From Lachnoclostridium sp. An138 (lineage in GTDB: Bacteria > Bacillota > Clostridia > Lachnospirales > Lachnospiraceae), in assembly GCF_002160765.1 (NCBI RefSeq), contig NZ_NFLF01000009.1, positions 61,425 to 125,424 on the forward strand: DNA of 64,000 nucleotides, written 5' to 3'. Shown piece after piece: positions 43,869 through 52,978 of this stretch; position 1 is the first letter of the stretch; each line of letters opens with the position of its first letter. The position numbers and the translations under genes are program-made. A model generated the notes under the pieces. The model saw only the letters and a list, made by a program, of their open reading frames with translations, did not search any database and was not told where the DNA came from.

Positions 43869-43882
43869 CGAACGCATGTTTG
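43869..43882. promoter_or_regulatory. LexA/DinR SOS box
   Basis: CGAACGCATGTTTG matches the Gram-positive SOS consensus CGAAC-N4-GTTCG at all but one position. It lies between a TATAAT -10 (minus strand, 43893-43898) and the polymerase start codon. Confidence 0.8.
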
Positions 43883-43923
43883 CTTTATTCGGATTATACC
43901 ACATCCAGAAAGAAAAGAACAGT

Positions 43924-43956
43924 CCCTGCAGAAATTTTTTCTTCTTCTCTGCAGGG
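43924..43956. repeat. Inverted repeat between the polymerase and PerM genes
   Basis: CCCTGCAGA (43924-43932) and TCTGCAGGG (43948-43956) form a stem over a 15-nt loop. It follows the PerM-type gene on the minus strand and may end its transcript, but no T run follows directly. Confidence 0.5.
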
Positions 43957-44019
43957 CAGCCTTTCTGTTCGCCCGTGCCTCGTTTCAGCAGCGATTCGCG
44001 GGCTCATCTTTTTTCAGTT

Positions 44020-45093
44020 CTATTTGAAAATATGAATCACGCCCCGGTCATTGAGATTTTTCACAAGCGAAAGTGTAATCGGAAAGCCGAACAGGCCGAT
44101 CAGGCCGAAAAACTGCAGGCCAAGCAGCATGGAAAGCAGCGTTACCACCGGATGGAGCCCCACCTGGTATCCCACAAGCTTCGGCTCAATGATGTTCCGG
44201 ATCACAGTAATGATAACGTACAGTATCAGCAAGCCAACGCCCAGCACCCATTTTCCCATAATCAGGCAGATAATGCCCCAGGGAATCATGATGCCTCCCG
44301 TACCCAGTACCGGCAGAATATCAAAGACCGCGATGCACGCCGCGATCAGAACCGCCCCCGGCACCTTCAGAACCGTCAGCCCTATGGAGAGCTCTGCAAA
44401 GGTAATGCAGAGAATCAGGGCATAGGACACAAGACATTTCAGCAGTGTTCCGACTACATAGCCGCGCACCTCCTCAAGTCCCTGCTTCCCCCGCTCCGGA
44501 AGCTGGCGCAGAAGAAAACCCGTTACTTTTGGAAAATCAATTGCCAGAAAAAAGGTGACAATAATCGTAATCACAATATTCAGAAACAAGCCCGGCACCG
44601 ACGCCGCAATGCCGGAGATATAGGAAATGATCCGCACAGACCCGTTGGTCACAAAACTGCCCAGAGAGCCCAGGGCCGAATTTACGTTGTCGCTCAGCGC
44701 CGCTACCACGGCAGGGTCCAGCTCATCCAGCCGGTTCTGGAGATCCGCGAACAATGTCTCCAGAGCAGGCTCCAGCGTATTCCTGTATAACTGCGGCAGC
44801 TCCCGGACCGTCTCCCACACAAACATCAGCACCCTAAGCCCCAGAAAGCCAAACAGAACCGCCGCCAGCAGATAGAACAGAAGCGTAAGGCCGATGGCAG
44901 GAAGAACCCGCTTTCCATTCAGGCGCTTCGCCAGAAACCGGATCGGCCGGTCCAGCAGAGCCGCGATCAGAAACGCCATCACAAAAGGCAGGACCACCGG
45001 AAGCACGTATTGAAATCCGACCAGCATCAGCAGAATCACCACTGCCCAAAAGCCGATTCGGATCAGAAACCGTTTCTGAGTTTCAATGTTCAT
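44020..45093 (-). CDS. AI-2E/PerM-family transporter
   Basis: 357 aa with eight membrane segments: two pairs at the N-terminus, a long extracellular/cytoplasmic loop (about 100-160) rich in charged residues, then the C-terminal bundle with GGIMIPWGIICLIMG and VGLHPVVTLLSMLLG. This is the PF01594 pattern (PerM, TqsA). Substrates range from quorum signals to ions, so function is open. The ATG overlaps the small membrane gene by 11 bp and has GGGAGGAG upstream. Confidence 0.9.
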   Translation of the reverse strand: MNIETQKRFLIRIGFWAVVILLMLVGFQYVLPVVLPFVMAFLIAALLDRPIRFLAKRLNGKRVLPAIGLTLLFYLLAAVLFGFLGLRVLMFVWETVRELPQLYRNTLEPALETLFADLQNRLDELDPAVVAALSDNVNSALGSLGSFVTNGSVRIISYISGIAASVPGLFLNIVITIIVTFFLAIDFPKVTGFLLRQLPERGKQGLEEVRGYVVGTLLKCLVSYALILCITFAELSIGLTVLKVPGAVLIAACIAVFDILPVLGTGGIMIPWGIICLIMGKWVLGVGLLILYVIITVIRNIIEPKLVGYQVGLHPVVTLLSMLLGLQFFGLIGLFGFPITLSLVKNLNDRGVIHIFK

Positions 45094-45319
45094 AGGTCTC
45101 CTCCCATTTTTTCGTCCACAGGCGGAAAAACTTCGCCATCAGCGGAATATATGTCACCAGAAATATTGCCATACCTGCCCCATACACCGCTTTTCTCTTC
45201 TCCTTCGGAACCTGCATTCCCACCATCAGTCCGATGGAAAACAGGCAGAATTTCAGGAGGGCAAGTGTTTTCCAGCTGCTTTCCTTACAGTATCTGTCAG
45301 CCACATCTAACAGCTTCAT
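45083..45319 (-). CDS. Small membrane protein (78 aa)
   Basis: Two hydrophobic segments (about residues 15-32 and 42-60) around GLMVGMQVPKEKRKAVYG, ending in a basic/aromatic tail. AAGGAG precedes the ATG 45319 by 9 bp, within the end of the DUF1905 gene. I do not recognise a function; its overlap with the PerM-type gene suggests a joint transcript and perhaps an accessory role. Confidence 0.7.
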   Translation of the reverse strand: MKLLDVADRYCKESSWKTLALLKFCLFSIGLMVGMQVPKEKRKAVYGAGMAIFLVTYIPLMAKFFRLWTKKWEETYEH

Positions 45320-45320
45320 G

Positions 45321-46049
45321 TTATCTCTGCTCCTTTCCGCACCACTGTGCAATCTCTCTAATCAGTTCCAGGGGCAGCGCCCTGTCGTAAGGAAACTGAA
45401 TTGCCCCTTTGCTCGTCTTATACTCTGCAAGCCTGTCCGCAAACGCCTCCACCGCCTGGGGTCCCGGATAAAGGCCCACATGCTTTTTAAAAGCCGCAAA
45501 CTGGATGAGATTGTATTTCTTCCAGTAAGTCGGCATACTCCACGAAATCTTTTCCACTGCGTCGGGCAGTGCGCCCTTTATCACCTCATTCATCCTTCTC
45601 AGGTAACCCCGGGCCTGCTCCGGCTGCCGGGAAATGTATTCCTCAATTGTCTTCGGGGCTTCCCCGCAGTAATGATCCTGATTTCTGTTCTTAAATGTGC
45701 GCCCGCACTTCGGGCATTTCCACAGCTTCTTTTCCCGGGGCGCAGCGGAATCCACGGACTCGTCCGTCCCGGCTTTCACCGTGACCGCAATCCTGTCGCC
45801 AGGCTGCTTTCCGATCTTATTCCGGATATCCTTCCGGATTCCGATGATATAGCAGACGGAACCATCCTCATTTTTTACGCCCATGTTCACGATGCTCCCG
45901 GAATATGGTTCGCCGTCAAAGGTTACTTCCGCTTTCACTCTTCCTTTCCCAAACTCTTTCCGGATATCATACGGAAACCGCACATAAGCCCCGCCCTTAT
46001 CCGGCACTGGCTCTATCACTGCCTCAAATTCATAAACCCGTTCGCCCAT
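45321..46049 (-). CDS. DUF1905-DUF1801 fusion with a zinc-ribbon linker
   Basis: 242 aa in three parts. Residues 1-95 are a DUF1905 beta-barrel-like domain (YVRFPYDIRKEFGKGRVK). Residues 108-130 carry CPKCGRTFKNRNQDHYCG, a C-x2-C plus H-x1-C ribbon. Residues 130-242 are a YdhG/DUF1801 domain (SWSMPTYWKKYNLIQFAAFKKHVGLYPG). Function is not established; DUF1801 is related to frataxin-like folds. Neighbours: DUF2200 gene upstream, small membrane gene 1 bp downstream. Confidence 0.85.
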   Translation of the reverse strand: MGERVYEFEAVIEPVPDKGGAYVRFPYDIRKEFGKGRVKAEVTFDGEPYSGSIVNMGVKNEDGSVCYIIGIRKDIRNKIGKQPGDRIAVTVKAGTDESVDSAAPREKKLWKCPKCGRTFKNRNQDHYCGEAPKTIEEYISRQPEQARGYLRRMNEVIKGALPDAVEKISWSMPTYWKKYNLIQFAAFKKHVGLYPGPQAVEAFADRLAEYKTSKGAIQFPYDRALPLELIREIAQWCGKEQR

Positions 46050-46067
46050 TCTTTCTGCCTCCGGTTC

Positions 46068-46421
46068 TCATTTTTTCCGCAGGATTTTCTCCATAGCCTT
46101 CCCTTTTGCCAGCTCGTCCACCAGCTTGTCCAGATAACGGATATCCTGCATCAGCGGCTCCTCGATATCTTCCACCCGGACGCCGCAGACCACTCCCTTT
46201 ATCTGTTTCCGGTCCGGATTCATTTCCGGCGCCTGCCTGAAAAAATCTCCATAGCTGATGTCCGATACCGCAGCCTGTTCAACCTCCTCCGGCGAATACC
46301 CGGTCAGCCAGGTGATAAGCTGATTGACCTCTTCGGCGGTTCTTCCTTTCTTCACCGCTTTATTCACCAGAAGGGGATATACTTTCCCAAAACTCATGTT
46401 GTATACTTTTTCGTATGCCAT
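46068..46421 (-). CDS. DUF2200-family protein
   Basis: 117 aa, soluble and helical. [21 protein letters not shown] at the start and [31 protein letters not shown] are the DUF2200 core. No biochemical role is known to me. It has AGGGG upstream of the ATG and stands 18 bp before the DUF1905 gene on the same strand. Confidence 0.88.
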   Translation of the reverse strand: MAYEKVYNMSFGKVYPLLVNKAVKKGRTAEEVNQLITWLTGYSPEEVEQAAVSDISYGDFFRQAPEMNPDRKQIKGVVCGVRVEDIEEPLMQDIRYLDKLVDELAKGKAMEKILRKK

Positions 46422-46492
46422 CTTCTTTCCCCTGATTCTGCTTTATTTTTAAATACTTAATCTCCCGTTCAATCCCTCTTGTCTCTTACCTC

Positions 46493-46594
46493 TTATCTTT
46501 CATACTTCATCGGCGTATATCGGATTCCATCCTCTACCCGTTCCCTATCTGTATCTGCAAAACCGAGTTTATTTTCTATTTTCCTTATCTCCAT
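46493..46594 (-). CDS. Possible 33-aa ORF in the gap before uvrA-like gene
   Basis: ATG 46594 with GGAGATAAGG overlapping; the product is charged and hydrophilic (MEIRKIENKLGF...YTPMKYER) and may be a fragment of a lost gene. The remaining DNA of 46422-46680 shows no gene, RNA or terminator that I can name. Confidence 0.25.
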   Translation of the reverse strand: MEIRKIENKLGFADTDRERVEDGIRYTPMKYER

Positions 46595-46680
46595 AATTAT
46601 CCCCCGGCATCCTGCATAACAAACACCCTGTGTCCGCCTTCTGTCCTTTTGCATCGTCCTTTCTGCTGTCTGCCTTGCTT

Positions 46681-49158
46681 CTACAGAAACTTCCCCGTCA
46701 CGCTCTCCGGCGTATTCCGAATCTCTTCCGGCGTCCCGGCCGCCACGATTCTTCCGCCCTCATCGCCGCCGCCCGGGCCCATATCGATGATATAGTCCAC
46801 GTTCCGGATTACATCCAGGTCGTGTTCGATGACTATGACCGTGGCGCCGTTCTCGATCAGGGTCTGAAACACCCCGAGCAGTGTCTGTACATCCAGAGGA
46901 TGAAGGCCAATCGTAGGCTCATCGAAGACAAATACGGAATCTGACTGAAGCCGCCCCATCTCGCTTGCCAGCTTCAGCCGCTGGGCCTCGCCGCCGGACA
47001 GGCTGGGCGTCTCCTCCCCCAGCGTCAGGTAGCCCAGGCCCAGGCTCTGCAGCACCTGGAGCCTCTGATGGACCAGTTTCATATCCGCGCAGACCGGGAG
47101 CGCCGTATTGATATCCATAGCCATAAGCTCCGGCAGAGAATACGCCTCTCCCGCCTTATTCCGGTATCTGACTCTGCCTGCGTCTTTCCCGTAGCGGGAA
47201 CCCCGGCATTCTGGGCATGGAATGTCTACGTCCGGAAGGAACTGCACATCCAGGCTGATGACTCCCGTGCCATCACACACCGGACAGCGCAGCCTGCCTG
47301 TATTATAGGAAAAATCGCCCGCCTTATAACCCAGCTCCTTTGCCTCCGGCGTCCTGGCAAAAATTTTTCTCAGCTCATCGTGAACGTTCGCATACGTCGC
47401 CACGGTGGAACGGACGTTGATTCCGATGGGCGTGGCGTCGATGAGCTTCACCCTCTCGATGCCTTCCGCCTCCACTGCTTTCACATGTTCCGGCAGTTTC
47501 TTTCCGGCAATGACTGCTTCCAGACCGGGTACCAGGCTTTCCAGAATCAACGTCGTCTTGCCGGAGCCTGACACGCCTGTGATGACTGTGAGGCGGCCTT
47601 TGGGAATGTCCACCTCCAGCGGATGCACGGTATGAATTTCTCCTGTAGAAAGACGGATTCGTCCTTCCGCAAAAATCTCATTCCGCGCATGGTGGCTTCC
47701 CGCTTCTATCTCCGCAGTTCCGGCAAGAAACGGGCCAATCAGGGATACCGGATTCCCGGCAAGATCAGAAACCGTCCCTTCCGCAATGACCTGCCCGCCG
47801 TCCGCTCCGGCCTTCGGCCCCATTTCGATCAGCCAGTCTGCCTGAGACAGAATCTGCGTGTCGTGATCCACCAGAAGAACAGAATTTCCATCCGCCGTCA
47901 GATCCTGCATGACCCGGACAAGACCCAGGATATTGGAGGGATGCAGACCGATGGACGGCTCGTCCAGCACATACAGAACGCCCGTGGTGCGGTTCCGCAC
48001 CGCCCGGGCCAGCTGCATTCTCTGACGCTCTCCGGTAGAAAGCGTGGAGGCCGCCCGGTCCAGGGCCAGGTATCCAAGCCCCAGCTCCATCAGCCGCTTT
48101 GCCACGGTCTGGAAGGATTCACAGATACTCTCCGCCATGGGACGCATTTCCTCCGGCAGCGAAGCCGGTACGCCGTCCACCCACTCCACCAGCTGAGTCA
48201 GAGTCATCCGGCAGGCCTCGTCCAGCGTAATCCCCCGGAGCCTGGGCTGCCTGGCGGCCTCTGACAGACGGCTTCCGCCGCAGTCCGGGCAGACCTCCTC
48301 CTTCAGAAATTTTTCCACCCGTTTCATGCCCTTTTCATCCTTTACTTTGGAAAGGGCGTTCTCCACGGTGTAAACCGCGTTGAAATAGGTGAAATCCAAT
48401 TCTCCCGCCTGATTGGAGTTCTTCGCCTTATAGAAAATATGCTTCTTTTCCGCAGGACCGTCAAATACGATATCCCGTTCCTGTTCCGTCAGCTCCCGGA
48501 AGGGCACGTCTGTCCGGACCCCCATTTCCCGGCATACGTCCACCATCAGGGACCACATGAGGGAATTCCAGGGAGCCACCGCTCCCTCCTCGATGGTCAG
48601 AGACTCATCCGGAACCAGTGTATCCCGGTCAACTGTCCTTACGATTCCTGTGCCGCCGCAGGTCCTGCAGGCTCCCTGGCTGTTAAATGCCAGCTCCTCC
48701 GCGGAAGGGGCGTAAAAATGAACACCGCACTCCGGGCACACAAGCTCCTGGCCCGCCGCCACCGCAAGGGCCGGCTTCAGATAGTGCCCGTTTGGACAGC
48801 GGTGCTCTGCCAGCCTGGAATACATGAGCCGCAGACTGTTCAGAAGCTCCGTGCCCGTGCCAAAGGTGCTGCGGATGCCGGGCACGCCCGGTCTCTGGTG
48901 AAGAGCCAGGGCCGCAGGCACATACAGCACCTCGTCCACATCCGCTTTCGCCGCCTGAGTCATCCTTCTTCTCGTATAAGTGGAAAGGGCCTCCAGATAA
49001 CGCCTGGAGCCTTCCGCATACAGGACGCCCAGCGCCAGGGACGATTTACCGGAACCGGACACTCCGGCCACGCCCACGATTTTATTTAAGGGAATATCTA
49101 CATTGATATTTTTCAGATTGTGCACCCGCGCGCCGCGGATTTGTATTTTATCAACCAT
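46681..49158 (-). CDS. UvrA2-like ABC ATPase (orphan)
   Basis: 825 aa, shorter than housekeeping UvrA (about 940). Two ABC modules: Walker [14 protein letters not shown] (near 33) and [13 protein letters not shown], with signatures [14 protein letters not shown] and [12 protein letters not shown] and two D-E-P Walker B strands. Zinc modules CPECGVH...CRTCGGTGI and CPVCDGTGV...CPECRGS are kept. The UvrB-binding region is reduced and no uvrB or uvrC lies nearby, as in the UvrA2/drug-resistance type paralogues. It may protect DNA or act in self-immunity. Start ATG 49158 with GGGAGA. Confidence 0.88.
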   Translation of the reverse strand: MVDKIQIRGARVHNLKNINVDIPLNKIVGVAGVSGSGKSSLALGVLYAEGSRRYLEALSTYTRRRMTQAAKADVDEVLYVPAALALHQRPGVPGIRSTFGTGTELLNSLRLMYSRLAEHRCPNGHYLKPALAVAAGQELVCPECGVHFYAPSAEELAFNSQGACRTCGGTGIVRTVDRDTLVPDESLTIEEGAVAPWNSLMWSLMVDVCREMGVRTDVPFRELTEQERDIVFDGPAEKKHIFYKAKNSNQAGELDFTYFNAVYTVENALSKVKDEKGMKRVEKFLKEEVCPDCGGSRLSEAARQPRLRGITLDEACRMTLTQLVEWVDGVPASLPEEMRPMAESICESFQTVAKRLMELGLGYLALDRAASTLSTGERQRMQLARAVRNRTTGVLYVLDEPSIGLHPSNILGLVRVMQDLTADGNSVLLVDHDTQILSQADWLIEMGPKAGADGGQVIAEGTVSDLAGNPVSLIGPFLAGTAEIEAGSHHARNEIFAEGRIRLSTGEIHTVHPLEVDIPKGRLTVITGVSGSGKTTLILESLVPGLEAVIAGKKLPEHVKAVEAEGIERVKLIDATPIGINVRSTVATYANVHDELRKIFARTPEAKELGYKAGDFSYNTGRLRCPVCDGTGVISLDVQFLPDVDIPCPECRGSRYGKDAGRVRYRNKAGEAYSLPELMAMDINTALPVCADMKLVHQRLQVLQSLGLGYLTLGEETPSLSGGEAQRLKLASEMGRLQSDSVFVFDEPTIGLHPLDVQTLLGVFQTLIENGATVIVIEHDLDVIRNVDYIIDMGPGGGDEGGRIVAAGTPEEIRNTPESVTGKFL

Positions 49159-49283
49159 CTGTCATCTCCCATACTTTTTCTGTATAACCGAATTTTATCA
49201 TCGTAAAACTCTGGGCTACATAATGTAGCTCCATCTCCTCCAGGTTGCGTGTACTCTTTCACAAATTTACGCACTGCTTCCAT
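49113..49283 (-). CDS. Possible small ORF overlapping the uvrA-like start
   Basis: 56 aa, ATG 49283 with GGGAGA 7 bp upstream. It ends inside the uvrA-like gene (46-bp overlap). The sequence is hydrophilic with no recognised domain. It could be a leader, a remnant, or chance; the good RBS is the main argument. Confidence 0.3.
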   Translation of the reverse strand: MEAVRKFVKEYTQPGGDGATLCSPEFYDDKIRLYRKSMGDDRWLIKYKSAARGCTI

Positions 49284-49383
49284 TTCATTTTCTCCCTGAC
49301 CGCTTCTATCTGTCAGTATATCAGGAAAAGGCTGTAAGTTCAATTTCGTTTGGAAAAAACGAAAAGCCGTTGACAGTTCTTTT

Positions 49384-49420
49384 TAAATGTGTAACAATAT
49401 AATTAACCAAAAAGTTAATT
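49384..49420 (+). promoter_or_regulatory. HigBA promoter region with operator palindrome
   Basis: TTGACA occurs at 49371-49376, with AACAAT 17 bp further on as a possible -10. A perfect inverted repeat AATTAAC-CAAAAA-GTTAATT (49401-49420) lies just before the RBS and is of the TTAAC-Nx-GTTAA type bound by HigA antitoxins. Confidence 0.6.
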
Positions 49421-49437
49421 CAGAAGGTGATATATGA

Positions 49438-49776
49438 GTGAAGATAACATATGCTAACAGCAAAGTAGAAAGATACTTTAAAGACTATACTAAAATGCAA
49501 AAGAAATTACCTTTTGAATGCGTAAGAACAATAAAGAAACATATGGATCGATTAAAGGCTGCTGAATGTTTTGGCGACTTTTTAAAACTGGGCCTGGGTA
49601 AGCCGGAACAGCTTAAAGGATACGCACAAATCCGCTATTCTCTGCATGTATCTCCTAATGCCCGTTTAATCATTGAACCCAATGCAACGCAGGATACTGT
49701 TATGATTTGTACTGAAATTGAAGTGGAAGGAGTGAGTGATTACCATGGCAGTAAAGAAAACTGGTATATCCCGTGA
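49438..49776 (+). CDS. HigB/RelE-type toxin
   Basis: 112 aa, RelE-like fold by pattern: basic N-terminal helices (VERYFKDYTKMQKKLPFECVRTIKKHMDRLKAA), then strands with YSLHVSPNARLIIEP and a C-terminal WY motif. HigB toxins cut mRNA on the ribosome. The start is a GTG with GAAGGTG upstream. It precedes its antitoxin, the order typical of higBA, and overlaps it by 32-41 bp. Confidence 0.83.
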   Translation: MKITYANSKVERYFKDYTKMQKKLPFECVRTIKKHMDRLKAAECFGDFLKLGLGKPEQLKGYAQIRYSLHVSPNARLIIEPNATQDTVMICTEIEVEGVSDYHGSKENWYIP

Positions 49777-50836
49777 TTTTATAATTCACCCCGGGGAAAC
49801 CATTGCTGATGTACTGGAAGAACGCGGTATCTCACAGACTGAGCTGGCCTTCAGGACAGGTGTCTCACCCGCTTATGTAAGCAATGTATTGGCGGGAAAA
49901 AAAGGAATATCCGCGAATTTTGCAATGGGCCTGGAGTACGCTCTGGGTGTTCCGAAATCTTTTTGGTTAAATCTCCAGGCAAATTATGAAGCTGAACTTT
50001 TGGAATTAAACGAAGAACAGACCATCACAGCGGAAGAACGAAATGCCAGAGAAGACTTGAAGGATGTTGTAAAATATTTAAGACAAAGAGGTGCAATGCC
50101 TACGAGAGAAAAAAAAGAAGATTCCATCCTTTCTCTGCGAAAAGCGCTGCAAATCAGTAATATAGCAAATTTAAAAGAACTGATTCCATCCGGTGCTTTT
50201 CGGATATCTTCCAATACAGCCACAAATCCTTATATTCTTGGTGCCTGGATTCGCTTATGCCAGATTGCTGAAAATAATAATTTTTTGTCTGCAAAATACG
50301 ATAAAAATCTCACTGCAAATCTGATCGAAGAAATCAAAGAAATTATGTGTCGGAAAGACGCAAATATACAAAAAGAATTAAAACAAACCATGGGGAAATA
50401 TGGTATCGATTTCTCCATCATGAAAAATTTCAGAGGCGCACCTGTACAGGGCTATATTTCCCTGAAAGATGACGGTGTCTATCAGATGGTTTTAACCATA
50501 AGGGGAGCATTTGCTGATATCTTCTGGTTTTCATTATTTCACGAAATAGGGCATCTTGTGAACGGAGACATCAAAAAATCCATAAAATTTGTGGACGACG
50601 GCTGTGATCGCGATAAAGAAGCTGCCGCTGATCTCTTTGCCAGCAACATGCTTTTATCTCCGGAAAGCTATAAAGCCTTTGTACAAAACGGAAATTTTTC
50701 TATTGAGATCATTCAAAAGTATGCCGCTTCTCAACATGTAATGCCTTACATTGTCATTGGCAGGCTTCAAAAAGAAAAGTATCTTGATTACAGCGCTTAC
50801 AGCGACTACAAACTACGGTATAAGTGGGTTGATTAA
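49745..50836 (+). CDS. HigA-type antitoxin fused to an ImmA/IrrE metallopeptidase domain
   Basis: 363 aa. Residues 10-75 are a HigA HTH (HPGETIADVLEERGISQTELAFRTGVSPAYVSNVLAGK). A helical linker follows (80-180). The C-terminal domain carries the zinc motif HEIGH in FSLFHEIGHLVNGD and a downstream DKEAAADLFASNMLL, the ImmA/IrrE pattern. ATG 49745 is taken; a GTG at 49736 is closer to AAGGAG and possible. It should neutralise the HigB toxin and repress the pair at the palindrome; the protease domain may cut a repressor or the protein itself. Confidence 0.88.
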   Translation: MAVKKTGISRDFIIHPGETIADVLEERGISQTELAFRTGVSPAYVSNVLAGKKGISANFAMGLEYALGVPKSFWLNLQANYEAELLELNEEQTITAEERNAREDLKDVVKYLRQRGAMPTREKKEDSILSLRKALQISNIANLKELIPSGAFRISSNTATNPYILGAWIRLCQIAENNNFLSAKYDKNLTANLIEEIKEIMCRKDANIQKELKQTMGKYGIDFSIMKNFRGAPVQGYISLKDDGVYQMVLTIRGAFADIFWFSLFHEIGHLVNGDIKKSIKFVDDGCDRDKEAAADLFASNMLLSPESYKAFVQNGNFSIEIIQKYAASQHVMPYIVIGRLQKEKYLDYSAYSDYKLRYKWVD

Positions 50837-50872
50837 TTTATAATTTGCCTTATATTACACCATCTTACATGC

Positions 50873-50904
50873 GAAAGAGGCTGTCTTTTCCGACAGCCCC
50901 TTTT
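50873..50904 (+). terminator. Terminator of the higBA pair
   Basis: GGCTGTC/GACAGCC stem with a 6-nt loop and a CCTTTT tail, 40 bp past the stop. Confidence 0.7.
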
Positions 50905-50936
50905 CACTGTTTCATTTCTGCATTTCTGCAATCGTT

Positions 50937-51722
50937 CTATCTTTCCAGCCCCTCCAGATATACAGGAAGCTCTGACAGGTTCCGCAGCACTGCGGAGGCT
51001 CCTGCTGCCAGGAACTTCTCTTCCACCTTCCGGCGCCGGTCCGCCTGTTCTTCCGGAGACAGCGCGGCATATTCCGCTTCCGTAAGTCCCATGACAGAAC
51101 TGCCTTCTACAATTCCCAGAGAAAGCATGCCTGCCGCCAGGCCTTCTCTGATATCCGCCACAGTGTCTCCCACCTTGACAGCGGCAGAAACGGCCGTAAC
51201 CTCCAGCTTTTTCAGATTTTCAAAAATCATGTAAGGATAGGGCCGCCCGAAATTTCCCACGGAATTGGGCGAAAACCAGCAGTCCGGGCTATAACCCTTC
51301 TGCGCCGCCGCAGGTACAACGATCTCCATCATTTCATCTGTATATCCTGTGGTGGAACCGATTTTGATTCCCTTATCCCGCAGATATTTCACCGTCTCCA
51401 GCACACAGGGCTTCGGCTCCGCAAACTGGTGCACGATCTTCAAAATGCTGTTCTCAGAAGTCTGATATACCTGCTCTACATCTTCTTCTGTGAAATCTTT
51501 TCCATGCACCCGTTTCCATTCCTCATGAATCCGCTCCATATTCATCATAGTACGGATATGATCCCGTTTCAGCATTCCCATGGGCTCCCGTACCTCATCG
51601 AAGGTGGGTGTAATTCCGTACTCCTCAAAGGCTGTGATAAAAGCCTGCACCGGAGCGAAGCAGCCGTAATCCACTGTGGTTCCGGCCCAGTCAAAGATAA
51701 CTGCCTCGATTTTTCTGCTCAT
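50937..51722 (-). CDS. phnX: Phosphonoacetaldehyde hydrolase
   Basis: 261-aa HAD enzyme that splits phosphonoacetaldehyde into acetaldehyde and phosphate, the final step of aminoethylphosphonate use. The nucleophile motif FDWAGTTVDYG lies at residues 10-20, the Schiff-base lysine of the cap is in EPMGMLKRDHIRTMM (near 53), and VKVGDTVADIREG is the third HAD motif. It starts 1 bp after phnW with AGGAGG. Last gene of the phosphonate operon; gives the cell phosphate and a two-carbon product. Confidence 0.95.
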   Translation of the reverse strand: MSRKIEAVIFDWAGTTVDYGCFAPVQAFITAFEEYGITPTFDEVREPMGMLKRDHIRTMMNMERIHEEWKRVHGKDFTEEDVEQVYQTSENSILKIVHQFAEPKPCVLETVKYLRDKGIKIGSTTGYTDEMMEIVVPAAAQKGYSPDCWFSPNSVGNFGRPYPYMIFENLKKLEVTAVSAAVKVGDTVADIREGLAAGMLSLGIVEGSSVMGLTEAEYAALSPEEQADRRRKVEEKFLAAGASAVLRNLSELPVYLEGLER

Positions 51723-51723
51723 C

Positions 51724-52830
51724 CTATGCCACCTCCTGACAGTGTTCTTTTAAAAAGGCCTCCAGGGTATCGCATACCCGGTCAATGTCCTCCAGATAAA
51801 TCTCACCAATGTTTCCGATCCGGAAGGTATCCGCGTCTGTCACCTTTCCCGGGTAGATGGCATAGCCTCTCTCCTTAATATAACGATACATCTCATCAAA
51901 GGAAAAATGTTTTCCCTCAGGATAGAAAAAGGTGGTAATGATGGGACCCTGATGCTCCGCGTCGATATAGGGACGGATTCCCATAGCTTCCATCCGGCGA
52001 ATCAGCTCCCGGTTATTTTCCAGATAGCGTTTTGCCCGGGCCTGGATTCCGCCCTCCTCCTGAAGCTCCTCCAGAGCTTTCGCGAAGGCCAGCACCGTAT
52101 GGGTCGGAGAAGTAAAACGCCATTTTCCATCTTTCTCCATGGTTACCCACTGGTCGTACAGATCAAGCGACAGGCTTCTACTCTTTCCCTCGCAGGCCGC
52201 AAGGGCGGTTCTTCTGCAGATGATATAGGAGAAGCCGGGCACGCCCTGAACGCATTTGTTCGCGCTGCTTACAAGGAAATCAATTCCGATTCCCGGTACA
52301 TCGATATCCACTCCCGCGAAGGAGGACATGGCATCCACGATAAAGGTCTTTCCTGCTGCCTTCACGGCTTTTCCCACCGCAGCAATATCGTTGAGAATTC
52401 CGGAAGTGGTTTCACTGTGAATGATTCCCACATGAGTGATTTCCGGATCTTCTTTCAGCATTTCCGCTACCTTTGCGGCGTCCGGAATCCTGTCGTAGTT
52501 TTCCCGGTAAACTACCGTATTCTTTCCCATTTTCTGTGCGATTTCGGCCATACGCTCCCCGTAAGCTCCGTTGGCGCAGACCAGAATCTTCTCCTGATCT
52601 CCCACAGAGCTTCCGATTACTGACTCCACGCCGAAGGTTCCGCTACCCTGCATCAGCACTGCCGTATACTCTTCCTCTGATACGTGTGCCAGCTTCAGCA
52701 GTTCCTTCCGGATCTTCTGGGTAATCTGCTTGTAATCATCATCCCAGGTACAGTGGTCAAACATCATTTCCTTTTTCACCGTCTCCGTTGTTGTCAGCGG
52801 TCCCGGTGTCAGAAGCTTATAATCAGGCAT
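51724..52830 (-). CDS. phnW: 2-aminoethylphosphonate-pyruvate transaminase
   Basis: 368-aa fold-type I PLP enzyme that converts 2-aminoethylphosphonate and pyruvate to phosphonoacetaldehyde and alanine. LLTPGPLTTTETVK at the start, MQGSGTFGVE, DAMSSFAG and the PLP lysine in VSSANKCVQGVPG are as in known PhnW. Length is normal. It is coupled to phnX, and both lie downstream of the importer; together they make the phosphonatase pathway complete in one operon. Confidence 0.96.
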   Translation of the reverse strand: MPDYKLLTPGPLTTTETVKKEMMFDHCTWDDDYKQITQKIRKELLKLAHVSEEEYTAVLMQGSGTFGVESVIGSSVGDQEKILVCANGAYGERMAEIAQKMGKNTVVYRENYDRIPDAAKVAEMLKEDPEITHVGIIHSETTSGILNDIAAVGKAVKAAGKTFIVDAMSSFAGVDIDVPGIGIDFLVSSANKCVQGVPGFSYIICRRTALAACEGKSRSLSLDLYDQWVTMEKDGKWRFTSPTHTVLAFAKALEELQEEGGIQARAKRYLENNRELIRRMEAMGIRPYIDAEHQGPIITTFFYPEGKHFSFDEMYRYIKERGYAIYPGKVTDADTFRIGNIGEIYLEDIDRVCDTLEAFLKEHCQEVA

Positions 52831-52891
52831 GTTTCTATCCTCTTTCTATTATCCTTTTTTATTTCTTTCTTTGCTTTTCAGCCAATGAGCC

Positions 52892-52914
52892 GGCGGGCCT
52901 GAGAAAGGCCCGCC
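52892..52914 (-). repeat. Hairpin between the binding-protein gene and phnW
   Basis: GGCGGGCCT and AGGCCCGCC with a 5-nt loop. No T run follows, so it probably protects the upstream mRNA end or reduces phnWX expression rather than stop transcription. The remainder of the 148-bp gap is without features. Confidence 0.6.
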
Positions 52915-52978
52915 AGCCTGTTTACACTGGTTCCTTCCGTTATGTTCAGCCGTTATTTTCTGCCGTTACTTACAGCTG

